Assembly (NCBI RefSeq): GCF_001183865.1
Contig: NZ_CP012020.1
Coordinates: 2,785,839-2,849,838, forward strand
Reading direction: 5' to 3'
Source: Methylophilus sp. TWE2
GTDB lineage: Bacteria; Pseudomonadota; Gammaproteobacteria; Burkholderiales; Methylophilaceae
Length of the DNA: 64,000 nt
This document shows positions 1 to 7,958 of this stretch, in pieces (position 1 is the first letter of the stretch; every line of letters starts with the position of its first letter). Both the position numbers and the translations under genes were made by a program. The notes below the pieces were generated by a model. That model was not told where the DNA came from. It searched no databases and worked only from the letters and a program-made list of their open reading frames with translations.

Positions 1-313
1 ATGGAATGCACCTGTCACCGAGCCATCGGTCATGACCAGCACCATTAGCGAACCTGGCCTGCCAGCACCAACCACAACCAGCCCATCTCACGGTAGCACC
101 ATGTTGCCCATGGATATCAGCCTGTCTGACTATCTGGAAGATATTGAAAAGCGCACGATTTTGCAGGCGCTGGAAAAAACCAATAATAACAAGACCGCTG
201 CGGCAAAACTGTTAGGGATTAGCTTCCGTACTTTGCGCTACCGTTTGTCTAAGTTGGGCTTATCCAAAGAGCAGGACCCTGATCTCGAAGAGAGTGATGG
301 AGATGAAGAATAA
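1..313 (+). CDS. pilR: C-terminal end of an NtrC-family response regulator, PilR-like (partial)
   Basis: The reading frame is open from base 2 at the left edge, so this is the last ~103 codons of a longer gene. The visible part is a linker rich in Ser, Thr and Pro followed by a Fis-type helix-turn-helix: an EKRTILQALEKT helix, then TAAAKLLGISFRTLRYRL as the DNA-binding turn. This matches the C-terminus of sigma-54-dependent activators, and the wording is closest to PilR, which with the kinase PilS switches on type IV pilin transcription. The receiver and AAA+ domains lie outside the window, so PilR rather than another NtrC-family member is a family-level inference. The acidic tail (ESDGDEE) is unremarkable. 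A strong terminator follows at once. Confidence 0.72.
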   Translation, partial: WNAPVTEPSVMTSTISEPGLPAPTTTSPSHGSTMLPMDISLSDYLEDIEKRTILQALEKTNNNKTAAAKLLGISFRTLRYRLSKLGLSKEQDPDLEESDGDEE

Positions 314-340
314 AAAAGGGCGACATCGTCGCCCTTTTTT
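312..340. terminator. bidirectional rho-independent terminator
   Basis: A 7-bp G+C stem (318-324 with 328-334, loop ATC) is extended by six A/T pairs on each side. It lies between the PilR-like gene and the oppositely oriented exchanger, so it can stop both transcripts. Confidence 0.9.
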
Positions 341-353
341 ATAGTTGCCAATA

Positions 354-1364
354 TCAACTCAACACAATCGCCAGATAACTCAAGTAGAACACACCGTTCA
401 CCAGCAAATGCCAGACGAGCAAGCCGCCTTTGGCAATACGATAGCGTACCCAGATCGCCGCCAGTAAGGTGATCAATATGCCCAAAGCCACTTCCTGCCT
501 GGGCGACCAGTCCGTCAACATGATACCGATGGCTGGCAGGAGTGTGCCCTGGAATACCATGGCACCGGTAATATTGCCAAACGCCAGCGTATCCTTGCCT
601 TTGCGTATCCACAAAATACTGTTCACTTTTTCGGGCAACTCTGTCGCAATCGGAATAATCAGCAAAGATAGCAACAAAGCCGACACGCCTAAAATGGCCG
701 CTGCGGTCTCCACCTCGTTGATAAAGCCTTTGGCGCCTGCAATCAGCAAACCCAGGCCAATCAGCAATTGCAGCAGGATGGTGACCATATTGGTTGGCAA
801 GCCTAAGCGGGACAGCATCATGACATCTTCGGCCTCGGTGGCATGCCCTTCTTCCACCAGACCTTTGGAGGCTTTAATCGTCATCAGCACATACACGAAA
901 TAGATCAGGATCATGAGGATGCTGATGCCATAACGCACGAGCGCCTGGCTGTGCGGGATAAACATGGCGATAGTGGCAAACACAAAAGCCAGGATAAAAA
1001 AGTTAAGGTCACGGATCAGGCCAGTACGCTCAGGACGAATGTGGCCTTTTGCACCGCGTCGCTTCAGTACGGATAGTGCCATTAAGCTAATGGACAAGGT
1101 TGCCAGCATCAGTGGCGCACCTAAAATAGCACCTACACCAATATCATGCCCAGCATGACTATCGCCAGTGGATGACGTATAGGAAAAAATCGCCAGCAAC
1201 GGCACCAGCGTCTCTGGTAATGCGGTCCCTACCGCTGCAAAAATAGAGCCGGTCACACCTTCGGAAATACCTAGCCGCTCACCCAGATGCTCAAGCGCAT
1301 TGGTAAAAACCTCAGCCGCCACCAAAATCAGCAGCAACATTAGCAATAATTGTAAAAAAACCAT
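354..1364 (-). CDS. CaCA-family sodium/calcium (cation) exchanger
   Basis: Inner-membrane antiporter of 336 residues with about ten hydrophobic segments. It carries the two inverted alpha-repeats of the CaCA superfamily: the first at about residues 39-55 (GSIFAAVGTALPETLVP), the second at about 231-245 (LLSLLIIPIATELPE), followed by a conserved GNITGAMVFQG segment. The acidic residues of the two PE motifs bind cation in characterised exchangers. A His/Asp-bearing loop follows the first repeat. The start at 1364 is chosen because AGGAA sits six bases upstream; a longer in-frame extension to 1418 has no such signal and no sequence typical of the family. The physiological ion (Ca2+, Na+ or K+) cannot be told from sequence. 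Confidence 0.82.
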   Translation of the reverse strand: MVFLQLLLMLLLILVAAEVFTNALEHLGERLGISEGVTGSIFAAVGTALPETLVPLLAIFSYTSSTGDSHAGHDIGVGAILGAPLMLATLSISLMALSVLKRRGAKGHIRPERTGLIRDLNFFILAFVFATIAMFIPHSQALVRYGISILMILIYFVYVLMTIKASKGLVEEGHATEAEDVMMLSRLGLPTNMVTILLQLLIGLGLLIAGAKGFINEVETAAAILGVSALLLSLLIIPIATELPEKVNSILWIRKGKDTLAFGNITGAMVFQGTLLPAIGIMLTDWSPRQEVALGILITLLAAIWVRYRIAKGGLLVWHLLVNGVFYLSYLAIVLS

Positions 1365-1490
1365 GACTGTTCCTGTCTGGCGGCAATCAATCCTGTATGT
1401 GCCCACCGCCTGGCACACATGTGCATGACAAAAGTGTACATGCGGGCGGAATCATAACGCAATTCGCGCAAATTCACCTACAATGTTGAT

Positions 1491-2039
1491 ATGTCTTTTG
1501 CCACTGTTCCAACCATTGAAATTGATCCTTCCGGCTACGCCAATACGGCCCAGCTGATACTGTCACCGAACCAGGACGCGCGGCCACCCGCTACCGAGGT
1601 GGATATGATTGTCATCCATAATATCAGCCTGCCGCCTCATCACTACGGTGGCCAGGGCATCATGCAATTATTCACCAACCAGCTGGATCCGCAAGAGCAT
1701 CCCTATTATGCAGAGATTGCCCAGCTCAAAGTCTCTTCCCATTTCCTGATTCGCCGCACTGGCGAGCTCATACAATTTGTCAGCTGCGAGCAACGTGCCT
1801 GGCATGCCGGGTTGTCACAATGGCAAGGACGCGAACGCTGTAATGACTTCTCAATCGGCATAGAGCTGGAAGGCAGCGATATCGAAGCATTCGAAGCAGA
1901 GCAATATAGTATCTTGCAAATGTTGATCAAGGCACTACAAAAACGCTATCCAATCAGGCATATTGTCGGTCATTCGGACATTGCACCAGGCCGCAAGACT
2001 GATCCTGGTCCTTTTTTTGATTGGCAAAAAATCTCATGA
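1491..2039 (+). CDS. ampD: 1,6-anhydro-N-acetylmuramyl-L-alanine amidase AmpD
   Basis: Cytosolic zinc amidase of peptidoglycan recycling that cleaves the lactyl-amide bond between 1,6-anhydro-MurNAc and the stem peptide. At 182 residues it is the usual AmpD size, without a signal peptide or cell-wall binding repeat. The zinc-ligand His is at residue 43 (VIHNIS), a substrate-loop His is in RAWHAGLSQWQG, and the second ligand cluster is GHSDIAPGRKTDPG near residue 160. Its stop overlaps the start of the following efflux adaptor gene in an ATGA arrangement, so the three genes 1491-6261 are probably one translationally coupled operon. AnmK (35288-36448) acts at a related step of the same recycling route. 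Confidence 0.93.
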   Translation: MSFATVPTIEIDPSGYANTAQLILSPNQDARPPATEVDMIVIHNISLPPHHYGGQGIMQLFTNQLDPQEHPYYAEIAQLKVSSHFLIRRTGELIQFVSCEQRAWHAGLSQWQGRERCNDFSIGIELEGSDIEAFEAEQYSILQMLIKALQKRYPIRHIVGHSDIAPGRKTDPGPFFDWQKIS

Positions 2040-3184
2040 TAACAATCGACTGGCTAAGTGCCATCCACTGGCGCAGCATCGCGCAAAGCGGCCTCTATGG
2101 CATGATACTGGCACTCACGGCGTGTCAGGAATCGCGGACAGAAGCGCAAGAGCGGAAAAAACCATTGCCTGTGGTGACTGTTCATCAAGCCCAGGCAAAG
2201 ACTGTTTCATTGACACAGGAAAGCGTAGGAACCCTGGAGGTCATTATTGACCCGACCATTGCCGCCGAAATTGCTGGCCGGGTCATGCAAGTGTTGGTCC
2301 ATCCGGGACAGAGAGTTAAACAAGGACAAGTCATTGCTATCCTGGACGCCACCGATGTGCGCTTGCAATTACAAGAGGCCGACACCGAAGTCGCCCGCAT
2401 TGAAGCGCTGATCCGCAACCAGCAAAAAATGGTGGAACGCAATCAGGCGCTGGTGGATAAAAACTTTATTTCCAAAAATGCGCTGGATGATACGACTACC
2501 CAGCTTGACGCCCTCAAACAGCAGCTATCAGGGGCAAAGTCACGCGTGGCCGCCATCACCCATAATGGTAGCAAGCACAGAGTGCTCGCACCGTCAGATG
2601 GTGTGATTGAAACACAGATTGTTTCAAATGGAGACTTTGTCAAAATTGGTGACCCGGTGGTGAAACTCATTAACAATTCGCGTTTACGGGCACATTTACC
2701 TTTCCCTGAAAGCATTGCGAAAACGCTTAAACCCGGTCTGCCATTAATCTTGACCACGCCAACGGCCAGCAATACGGTCAAAACAGTGATTCGTGACATT
2801 CAGCCGCAAATAGATATCAACAGCCGCGCCGTGGATGTCACGGCCGATATTGTCGGTCAACCCGACTGGCAGCCCGGAGCCAGTGTCACCGGCAAAGTCA
2901 TCACCGGTGAGCGTGATCGTACTGTGCTCGTGCCGGAACAAAGCGTGGTCCTGCGCCCTGCCGGGGAGGTAGTTTACACACTCACGCAAGCCAAAGGTGA
3001 GGCCCGTACAAGACAGCGAGTCGTGAAAACCGGGGTATCCAGTGAGGGGCAAATCGAGATTCTGCAAGGCCTGCAAGCAGGCGAATGGGTGGTTGTCGAT
3101 GGTGCTGGATTCCTCACTGACGACACGCAAGTGCAGATACAAGAGTCACAAACAAACACCAAGACTGAACACACACCGTCATGA
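2036..3184 (+). CDS. RND efflux pump periplasmic adaptor (membrane fusion lipoprotein)
   Basis: Periplasmic adaptor linking an inner-membrane RND pump to an outer-membrane channel. A hydrophobic N-terminus ends in a lipobox (ALTAC, Cys30 from this start), predicting a lipoprotein like AcrA. Next come a biotinyl-lipoyl half-motif (AGRVMQVLVHPGQRVKQGQVIAIL), an alpha-helical hairpin of about 70 residues, the second lipoyl half (VLAPSDGVIETQIVSNGDFVKIG) and beta-barrel and membrane-proximal domains. The ATG at 2036 overlaps the ampD stop (ATGA); an upstream ATG at 2021 lies inside ampD. The gene overlaps the pump gene by another ATGA at 3181. No outer-membrane factor gene is nearby, so a shared TolC-type channel is likely. 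Confidence 0.88.
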   Translation: MITIDWLSAIHWRSIAQSGLYGMILALTACQESRTEAQERKKPLPVVTVHQAQAKTVSLTQESVGTLEVIIDPTIAAEIAGRVMQVLVHPGQRVKQGQVIAILDATDVRLQLQEADTEVARIEALIRNQQKMVERNQALVDKNFISKNALDDTTTQLDALKQQLSGAKSRVAAITHNGSKHRVLAPSDGVIETQIVSNGDFVKIGDPVVKLINNSRLRAHLPFPESIAKTLKPGLPLILTTPTASNTVKTVIRDIQPQIDINSRAVDVTADIVGQPDWQPGASVTGKVITGERDRTVLVPEQSVVLRPAGEVVYTLTQAKGEARTRQRVVKTGVSSEGQIEILQGLQAGEWVVVDGAGFLTDDTQVQIQESQTNTKTEHTPS

Positions 3185-6100
3185 CCCTGCCAGAACTTTC
3201 CGTCAAACGTCACGTGTTGGCCTGGATGCTGTCCGGCGTCATGGTTCTGTTCGGCCTAATTGCTTACCAACGCATTGCGCTGGACCGTTTTCCGGCGATT
3301 GAATTTCCTGTCATCTCCATCACGACCACCCTGAAAGGGGCCAATCCGGATGTGGTGGATACCAGCATCACCAGCATCCTGGAGTCCGCAGTCAACACCA
3401 TGCCCGGTCTGGAGCACGTTCAATCAGCCTCGTCACCAGGTGTTTCGGTCATCACGCTTACTTTCAAGCTGGAAAAAAACATAGATCAGGCCTACACCGA
3501 AGTACAGTCCAAGGTAAACCAGGCCGTACGCCGTCTGCCCCAAGAAACCGATCCGCCCGTATTGCGCAAGGCAGAAACCAACGATTCCCCCATTTACTGG
3601 TTGGCCTTGCATGGCGACCGCACGGTACAACAACTGAACTTGTATGCGCTCAACGTGCTAAAAAAGAAACTTGAAACCATAGACGGTGTGGGTGAGGTCT
3701 TGCTGGGTGGCCGCAGGGACCGCACGATCAGAGTTGAATTCAATACTGAACGGATGGCGGCCTATGGCTTGACCGTCAACGATCTGTTGCAAGCCTTTTC
3801 GCGCGAGCATGTACAAGTGCCGGGCGGTTTTCTGGTTCAGGCACAATCAGAAAAAATGCTCAAACTGGACATGGAATTTCACCGTGTCAATGAGCTGGAA
3901 AGCCTGATTGTCGCCAATCGCAAAGGCGCACTAATCAAACTGCGCGATGTAGCCGCCATTAAAGATGACTTGTCCGACTTCAGGCAAATTGCCCGCTATA
4001 ACGGCAAACCGGCAGTCGGGCTCGGCATGATTAAAGTGCCGAATGCCAATACCGTAGAAATCGTGCATGAAATTGAACGGCGTTTGGCAGCTGACATCCG
4101 GCCTAACCTGCCACCAGGCATGTATTTAAGCGAGTCATACAATGAGGCGCCTTTTATTGAGAAAATGGTCGCCGCTCTCAAGGAGCATTTACTTGAAGGG
4201 ACCCTGTTAGCCGCATTGATCGTCTTTCTGTTTATGCGCTCTGTGAGCTCTACCCTCATGATTTGCCTGGAAATACCGGTCTCTCTGTTGGGCGCGATTG
4301 CCGCGATGTATTTTGCCGGATACAGCTTTAACAGCATGACGCTGCTGGCATTGTTACTATTGATAGGCGTGGTGGTGGACGATGCGATTGTCATGCGCGA
4401 AAGCATTTTGCGCCATCTTGAGCAAATCCGTGAGCAAGGTAGCCTGCACTTGCAACAATTTATAGAGCTACGCAACCGGGCCACCCTGGAAGGTAGCCGT
4501 GAGGTGACCTTTGCCGTGATTGCCGCCTCATTCTCACTGGTATGTATTTTTGCCCCGGTGATTTTCATGGATGGCGTCATAGGCAAGTTTTTTAAAGCAT
4601 TTGGCCTGGTGATGACAGTGGGTGTGCTGGCCTCGCTGTTTGTTTCACTCACATTAACGCCCATGTTAAGTGCTCGCTACCTCAAATCCGAGAATCACCG
4701 TGGCCGTTTTTACGATGCATTGGATAAGGTATTCTCCACAATGGACCGCCAGTATCGAAGCCTGATTACATGGAGCCTTCATCATCGATGGACAGTCATG
4801 CTGGTCACTGTGCTGACCGTACTCTCCAGTGTTTACTTTATCCAGGCGGTAGATAAAGAGTTTGCGCCCGAAGCGGATGAAAGCCGCTTTACCATCAGCT
4901 TCAAAACACCACTGGGGTCCAGTTTGCCTTACACCCTGACCAGGCTGGATGCGATTGAACAAATACTGGCCAAGCATTCTGAGGATATTGCCAGCTACTT
5001 CAGTGTCATCGGCAGCGGACAGCGCGGACAAGTCAACGAAGGTCGCATCAGCATCCGCATGTATGACAGGCAGCAGCGTCCTCACAGCCAGCAATTTGTA
5101 GTCAATGCGCTTAAAAAAGAGCTTGCCTCCCTCCCTGGCGTGCGGGCATTTCCGGTCCCTTCGTCTATGATACGCGGCCAGCGTTCGGAAAAACTCCAAT
5201 TCCTCATTAGCGGACCTAACATTCAAAACGTGGGGCTGTATGCCAAACAAATCCAGCAACAACTGACGGACATTGATGGATTTGGCAAGATTGACATGGA
5301 TTTGCAGCTGGACTTACCTCAATTGGAAATGCATGTGGACCGTGACCGTGCAGCGCAATTGGGCATCAGTGCCAATGACATCGCCAGTGCAGTGAATACA
5401 TACGTAGGCGGTATGGATATTGCCAGCTATAACGACGTTGATGGCGATGGGCAACGGTATGATATCCGCCTGAAGGCAAATGAAAACGATATTCGCAGCC
5501 CCGATCACCTGCAAAGAATCTTCCTGCGCAGTGCGCAAGGCCAACTGGTCAGGCTGGATACGCTGGCCAAATTTAGCGCCAAGCTCGGCCCTGCTGTGAT
5601 CGGGCGCTATGACCTGCAATACGCGGCCAACTTATATGCCAGTCCCAGCATGCCGCTGGCCGAAGCCATCTCTCATGTGGAGAAAGTGACACGGGCCATC
5701 CTCCCTGCAGATTACCAATTCAAGTTATCCGGGCAGGCAGAAGAATTTTCCAAAACGTTTAAGAATGTCGGTTTTATTTTTGGCCTGGCGATGATTCTGC
5801 TGTATATGGTATTAGCCAGCCAGTTCAATTCCTTTCTGCAACCTGTACTGGTCATGGTGGCGCAACCCCTGGCCATGGTCGGCGGCCTGTTTGCGCTATG
5901 GCTTACCGGCCAAACACTCAATATCTATTCCATGATAGGGCTGGTGCTGTTAATCGGCCTGGTCGCCAAAAATTCTATCCTGTTGATAGACCTTACCAAC
6001 CAGTATCGTGAACAAGGCATGAGTACCAATGAGGCATTGCTTGCTGCCTGCCCCGTCAGGTTACGTCCGGTACTCATGACCTCACTCACGATTATTCTGG

Positions 6101-6261
6101 CTTTGCTGCCAGCCGCTTTGGGGCTCAGTGCAGGCGATGAAACGAATAAACCATTATCCATCGCCGTCATCGGCGGCATGATCTCGTCAACTTTATTGAC
6201 ACTGGTGGTGGTGCCAGCTTTTTACTCACTGGTCTTTTCCAGAAAAGCAGCTGCCACTTAA
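3181..6261 (+). CDS. RND-superfamily efflux permease (HAE1/AcrB type)
   Basis: Proton-driven inner-membrane exporter of 1026 residues, the normal size of AcrB-type pumps, with twelve membrane segments and two large periplasmic loops. The proton-relay residues are present: two adjacent aspartates at 400-401 in segment 4 (GVVVDDAIVMRES) and a lysine at 930 (GLVAKNSILLIDLT). The N-terminus (SVKRHVLAWMLSGVMVLFG) is typical of the group close to multidrug/MexF-like and AcrB-like pumps. It is coupled to its adaptor by an ATGA overlap. Its last bases overlap the end of the convergent DMT exporter gene. The substrate is unknown; association with ampD is the only hint and is not a strong one. Confidence 0.92.
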   Translation: MTLPELSVKRHVLAWMLSGVMVLFGLIAYQRIALDRFPAIEFPVISITTTLKGANPDVVDTSITSILESAVNTMPGLEHVQSASSPGVSVITLTFKLEKNIDQAYTEVQSKVNQAVRRLPQETDPPVLRKAETNDSPIYWLALHGDRTVQQLNLYALNVLKKKLETIDGVGEVLLGGRRDRTIRVEFNTERMAAYGLTVNDLLQAFSREHVQVPGGFLVQAQSEKMLKLDMEFHRVNELESLIVANRKGALIKLRDVAAIKDDLSDFRQIARYNGKPAVGLGMIKVPNANTVEIVHEIERRLAADIRPNLPPGMYLSESYNEAPFIEKMVAALKEHLLEGTLLAALIVFLFMRSVSSTLMICLEIPVSLLGAIAAMYFAGYSFNSMTLLALLLLIGVVVDDAIVMRESILRHLEQIREQGSLHLQQFIELRNRATLEGSREVTFAVIAASFSLVCIFAPVIFMDGVIGKFFKAFGLVMTVGVLASLFVSLTLTPMLSARYLKSENHRGRFYDALDKVFSTMDRQYRSLITWSLHHRWTVMLVTVLTVLSSVYFIQAVDKEFAPEADESRFTISFKTPLGSSLPYTLTRLDAIEQILAKHSEDIASYFSVIGSGQRGQVNEGRISIRMYDRQQRPHSQQFVVNALKKELASLPGVRAFPVPSSMIRGQRSEKLQFLISGPNIQNVGLYAKQIQQQLTDIDGFGKIDMDLQLDLPQLEMHVDRDRAAQLGISANDIASAVNTYVGGMDIASYNDVDGDGQRYDIRLKANENDIRSPDHLQRIFLRSAQGQLVRLDTLAKFSAKLGPAVIGRYDLQYAANLYASPSMPLAEAISHVEKVTRAILPADYQFKLSGQAEEFSKTFKNVGFIFGLAMILLYMVLASQFNSFLQPVLVMVAQPLAMVGGLFALWLTGQTLNIYSMIGLVLLIGLVAKNSILLIDLTNQYREQGMSTNEALLAACPVRLRPVLMTSLTIILALLPAALGLSAGDETNKPLSIAVIGGMISSTLLTLVVVPAFYSLVFSRKAAAT

Positions 6262-7196
6262 ACATCAGCCTCAGTCACCTTTGATGGTGTGGTGGCATCC
6301 ATACTGACCGCGACCACCCCCATCATCACCAGCACCGTTCCGGCACCCTGTATCCAGGATAGCTGTTCACCTAAAAAGAGATAAGCAAGTAAGATCGTTG
6401 ATACAGGACCAATCGCGCTGATGAGGGATGCCTTGCGGCTACCCAGTTGATGTATCCCTATATTCATCAATATCGCCGGCAAGACAGTCGCTACAATCGC
6501 CATCAGCATGGCCAATGCATACACCTGATGGGGCAAAGCCATGATTTCTTTGGTAGAACCACTGATCCCGAACTGACATGCACTCGCAAAGGCAGCTATA
6601 CTCATCGTCAAAGCCGTAAAGCGGGTAGCTCCCAACTTTGGAATGAACTGTCCACAACCCAGCAGATATCCCGCATACACCACCGCACTTAACAATACCA
6701 GCCCCGCCCCATACATCGTCTCGCTGGAATGCAGGCCGGACAGCTCAATATCATGCCACACCACCAACACCACGCCTGCATAGCTCACCGTCATGGCAAA
6801 CCATTCGCGGCGGGTGATACGGTGCTTGAGAAAGATCGCACTCATGACGACAACCAGGCTGGGGTAAAGAAATAAAATGACTCTCTCCAGCCCAGCCGAC
6901 ACAAAACGTAACCCTTCAAAATTGAGCCACATAGACCCATAGCCACCAATCACGGCCAATAGCACCAGCCATGACCAGTCCTGGATGGTTAGCGTCGCAG
7001 GGGAACCCTGACGTGCTGCCCACCAACCTAAAGCCACAAAAAATGGCAACGCAAATGCCATACGTAATGCAATCAAATTCGCTGCGTCCACGTGGTAGAC
7101 GTAAGCGAGTTTCACCATAATTGCCTTGGACGAAAAGACAATGGATGACAACAGCACCAGCGTGGCACCATAATACGGGTGGGTAGATTCTTTCAT
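6258..7196 (-). CDS. DMT-family (EamA) transporter, probable metabolite exporter
   Basis: Inner-membrane carrier of 312 residues with ten hydrophobic segments arranged as two EamA repeats, about residues 10-145 and 160-300. Relatives export amino acids and related metabolites, including cysteine and O-acetylserine (EamA/YdeD), threonine/homoserine (RhtA) and others; sequence alone does not fix the substrate. The start codon at 7194-7196 is preceded by a short GGG Shine-Dalgarno-like element buried in a hairpin (7199-7220). About 75 bases further upstream lies a 20-codon ORF with four Cys codons, so expression is probably controlled by leader-peptide translation. The 3' end overlaps that of the convergent RND pump gene by four bases. 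Confidence 0.85.
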   Translation of the reverse strand: MKESTHPYYGATLVLLSSIVFSSKAIMVKLAYVYHVDAANLIALRMAFALPFFVALGWWAARQGSPATLTIQDWSWLVLLAVIGGYGSMWLNFEGLRFVSAGLERVILFLYPSLVVVMSAIFLKHRITRREWFAMTVSYAGVVLVVWHDIELSGLHSSETMYGAGLVLLSAVVYAGYLLGCGQFIPKLGATRFTALTMSIAAFASACQFGISGSTKEIMALPHQVYALAMLMAIVATVLPAILMNIGIHQLGSRKASLISAIGPVSTILLAYLFLGEQLSWIQGAGTVLVMMGVVAVSMDATTPSKVTEADV

Positions 7197-7198
7197 AT

Positions 7199-7291
7199 GA
7201 GCCCTGAATCAGTGGGGCTCGCCGGGAAGGGACAACAGATCAACCGCGGAGAGCCCGCGGTTGCAAAAGATTTACGACAAGCAGCAACCGC
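7199..7291 (-). promoter_or_regulatory. putative leader-peptide attenuator with competing hairpins before the DMT exporter
   Basis: Read on the minus strand, four pairings compete. (1) The Cys-codon stretch GCGGTTGC (7291-7284) is the exact complement of GCAACCGC (7264-7257). (2) The latter is also half of a perfect 9-bp stem, 7263-7255 with 7249-7241. (3) GGGCTC in and beside that loop (7256-7251) can pair with GAGCCC (7220-7215). (4) GAGCCC can instead pair with GGGCTC (7204-7199), which carries the only ribosome-binding-like GGG before the exporter ATG. This is the architecture of translational attenuation. There is no U-tract after the stems, so control of initiation is more likely than termination. 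Seen in sequence; function inferred. Confidence 0.6.
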
Positions 7292-7334
7292 AGCAAGAGG
7301 TGGGGACCAGCCACAATGACTTTCGGTTCATCAT
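7272..7334 (-). CDS. Cys-rich leader peptide (20 codons) upstream of the DMT exporter
   Basis: Short ORF with tandem ATGs reading MMNRKSLWLVPTSCCGCCLS. Four of the last seven residues are Cys, all TGC, grouped as CCGCC just before the stop. No clear Shine-Dalgarno precedes it (TACTGTTGTG), so initiation could be weak or leaderless. It sits between the GNAT gene (stop at 7402) and the exporter start at 7196. Its Cys codons overlap one strand of an RNA pairing that competes with the hairpins ahead of the exporter. The peptide itself probably has no function beyond sensing. A role in reporting cysteinyl-tRNA supply is inferred from composition and position; a metal- or thiol-reactive CCxCC peptide is the alternative. 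Confidence 0.6.
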   Translation of the reverse strand: MMNRKSLWLVPTSCCGCCLS

Positions 7335-7401
7335 CACAACAGTAGGTTGATTGAATTGCTTGTGCATAAGCGTTCGAATGTACGCGGGTTTTGCAGAACG
7401 G

Positions 7402-7956
7402 TCAAGTTGCAAAAGGCGAGGATAAGCTTTTTTGCAATGTGATGAGTTGCATATTTTCTACTTGCGGCTGCCACATATCAGGCTGGTGCGGAAAAGGCAG
7501 TGTCTCCCCCGTAGGCTGGTAGCCTAACCGCCGATAAAATGCGATAAGCTCCTCGCGCAAACTGATCACCATCATTTGCGCCCTTTGCGCGGCCCATTGG
7601 GATACCGCCAACTTTTCGGCGGCGAGTATCATGGCCTTGCCGTAACCACGGTTCTGCAACAGCGGTGAAACGGCAATCATGCCTAATTTGACGGTGCCAG
7701 TCTCCTCAGGATGCTGCTCAAGGCAAACACTAGCAGCCATCACACCACTGGCATCTTCGCCGATGAGAATACAGGCATCATCACGTGCCAATAAAGCTTG
7801 TATCGTCCGTTCACTGGTTCGCACTCCGGTCAACAAATCCGCTTCCGTGGTCCATCCGGCGCGACTGGTCTCTCCCCGGTAAGCCGCATTGACCAGGGCA
7901 CATAACACGGGGACATCTGATGCTTGGGCAAGACGTTGTATTAGCATAACGATCAC
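7402..7956 (-). CDS. GNAT-family N-acetyltransferase
   Basis: Cytosolic acyl-CoA-dependent acetyltransferase of 184 residues or slightly fewer. The acetyl-CoA pyrophosphate loop is visible as SPLLQNRGYGKAMILAAEKLA in the middle of the protein, preceded by a typical beta strand (GTVKLGMIAV). The C-terminal FYRRLGYQPTGE segment is the usual GNAT core ending. The substrate is unknown. A GTG at 7956 lies two bases past the stop of the upstream symporter gene and an ATG is at 7947; neither has a clear ribosome-binding site, so translation may depend on the upstream gene. It is probably co-transcribed with the symporter. Confidence 0.82.
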   Translation of the reverse strand: MIVMLIQRLAQASDVPVLCALVNAAYRGETSRAGWTTEADLLTGVRTSERTIQALLARDDACILIGEDASGVMAASVCLEQHPEETGTVKLGMIAVSPLLQNRGYGKAMILAAEKLAVSQWAAQRAQMMVISLREELIAFYRRLGYQPTGETLPFPHQPDMWQPQVENMQLITLQKSLSSPFAT

Positions 7957-7958
7957 AC

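Noticed and set aside
4666..5262. 198-codon minus-strand frame inside the RND pump gene
   Set aside because: It mirrors codon bias of the pump gene, whose protein is conserved over the same bases.
7201..7260. Intrinsic terminator upstream of the DMT gene
   Set aside because: The stems are strong but none is followed by a T-run on minus, so translational control fits better than termination.
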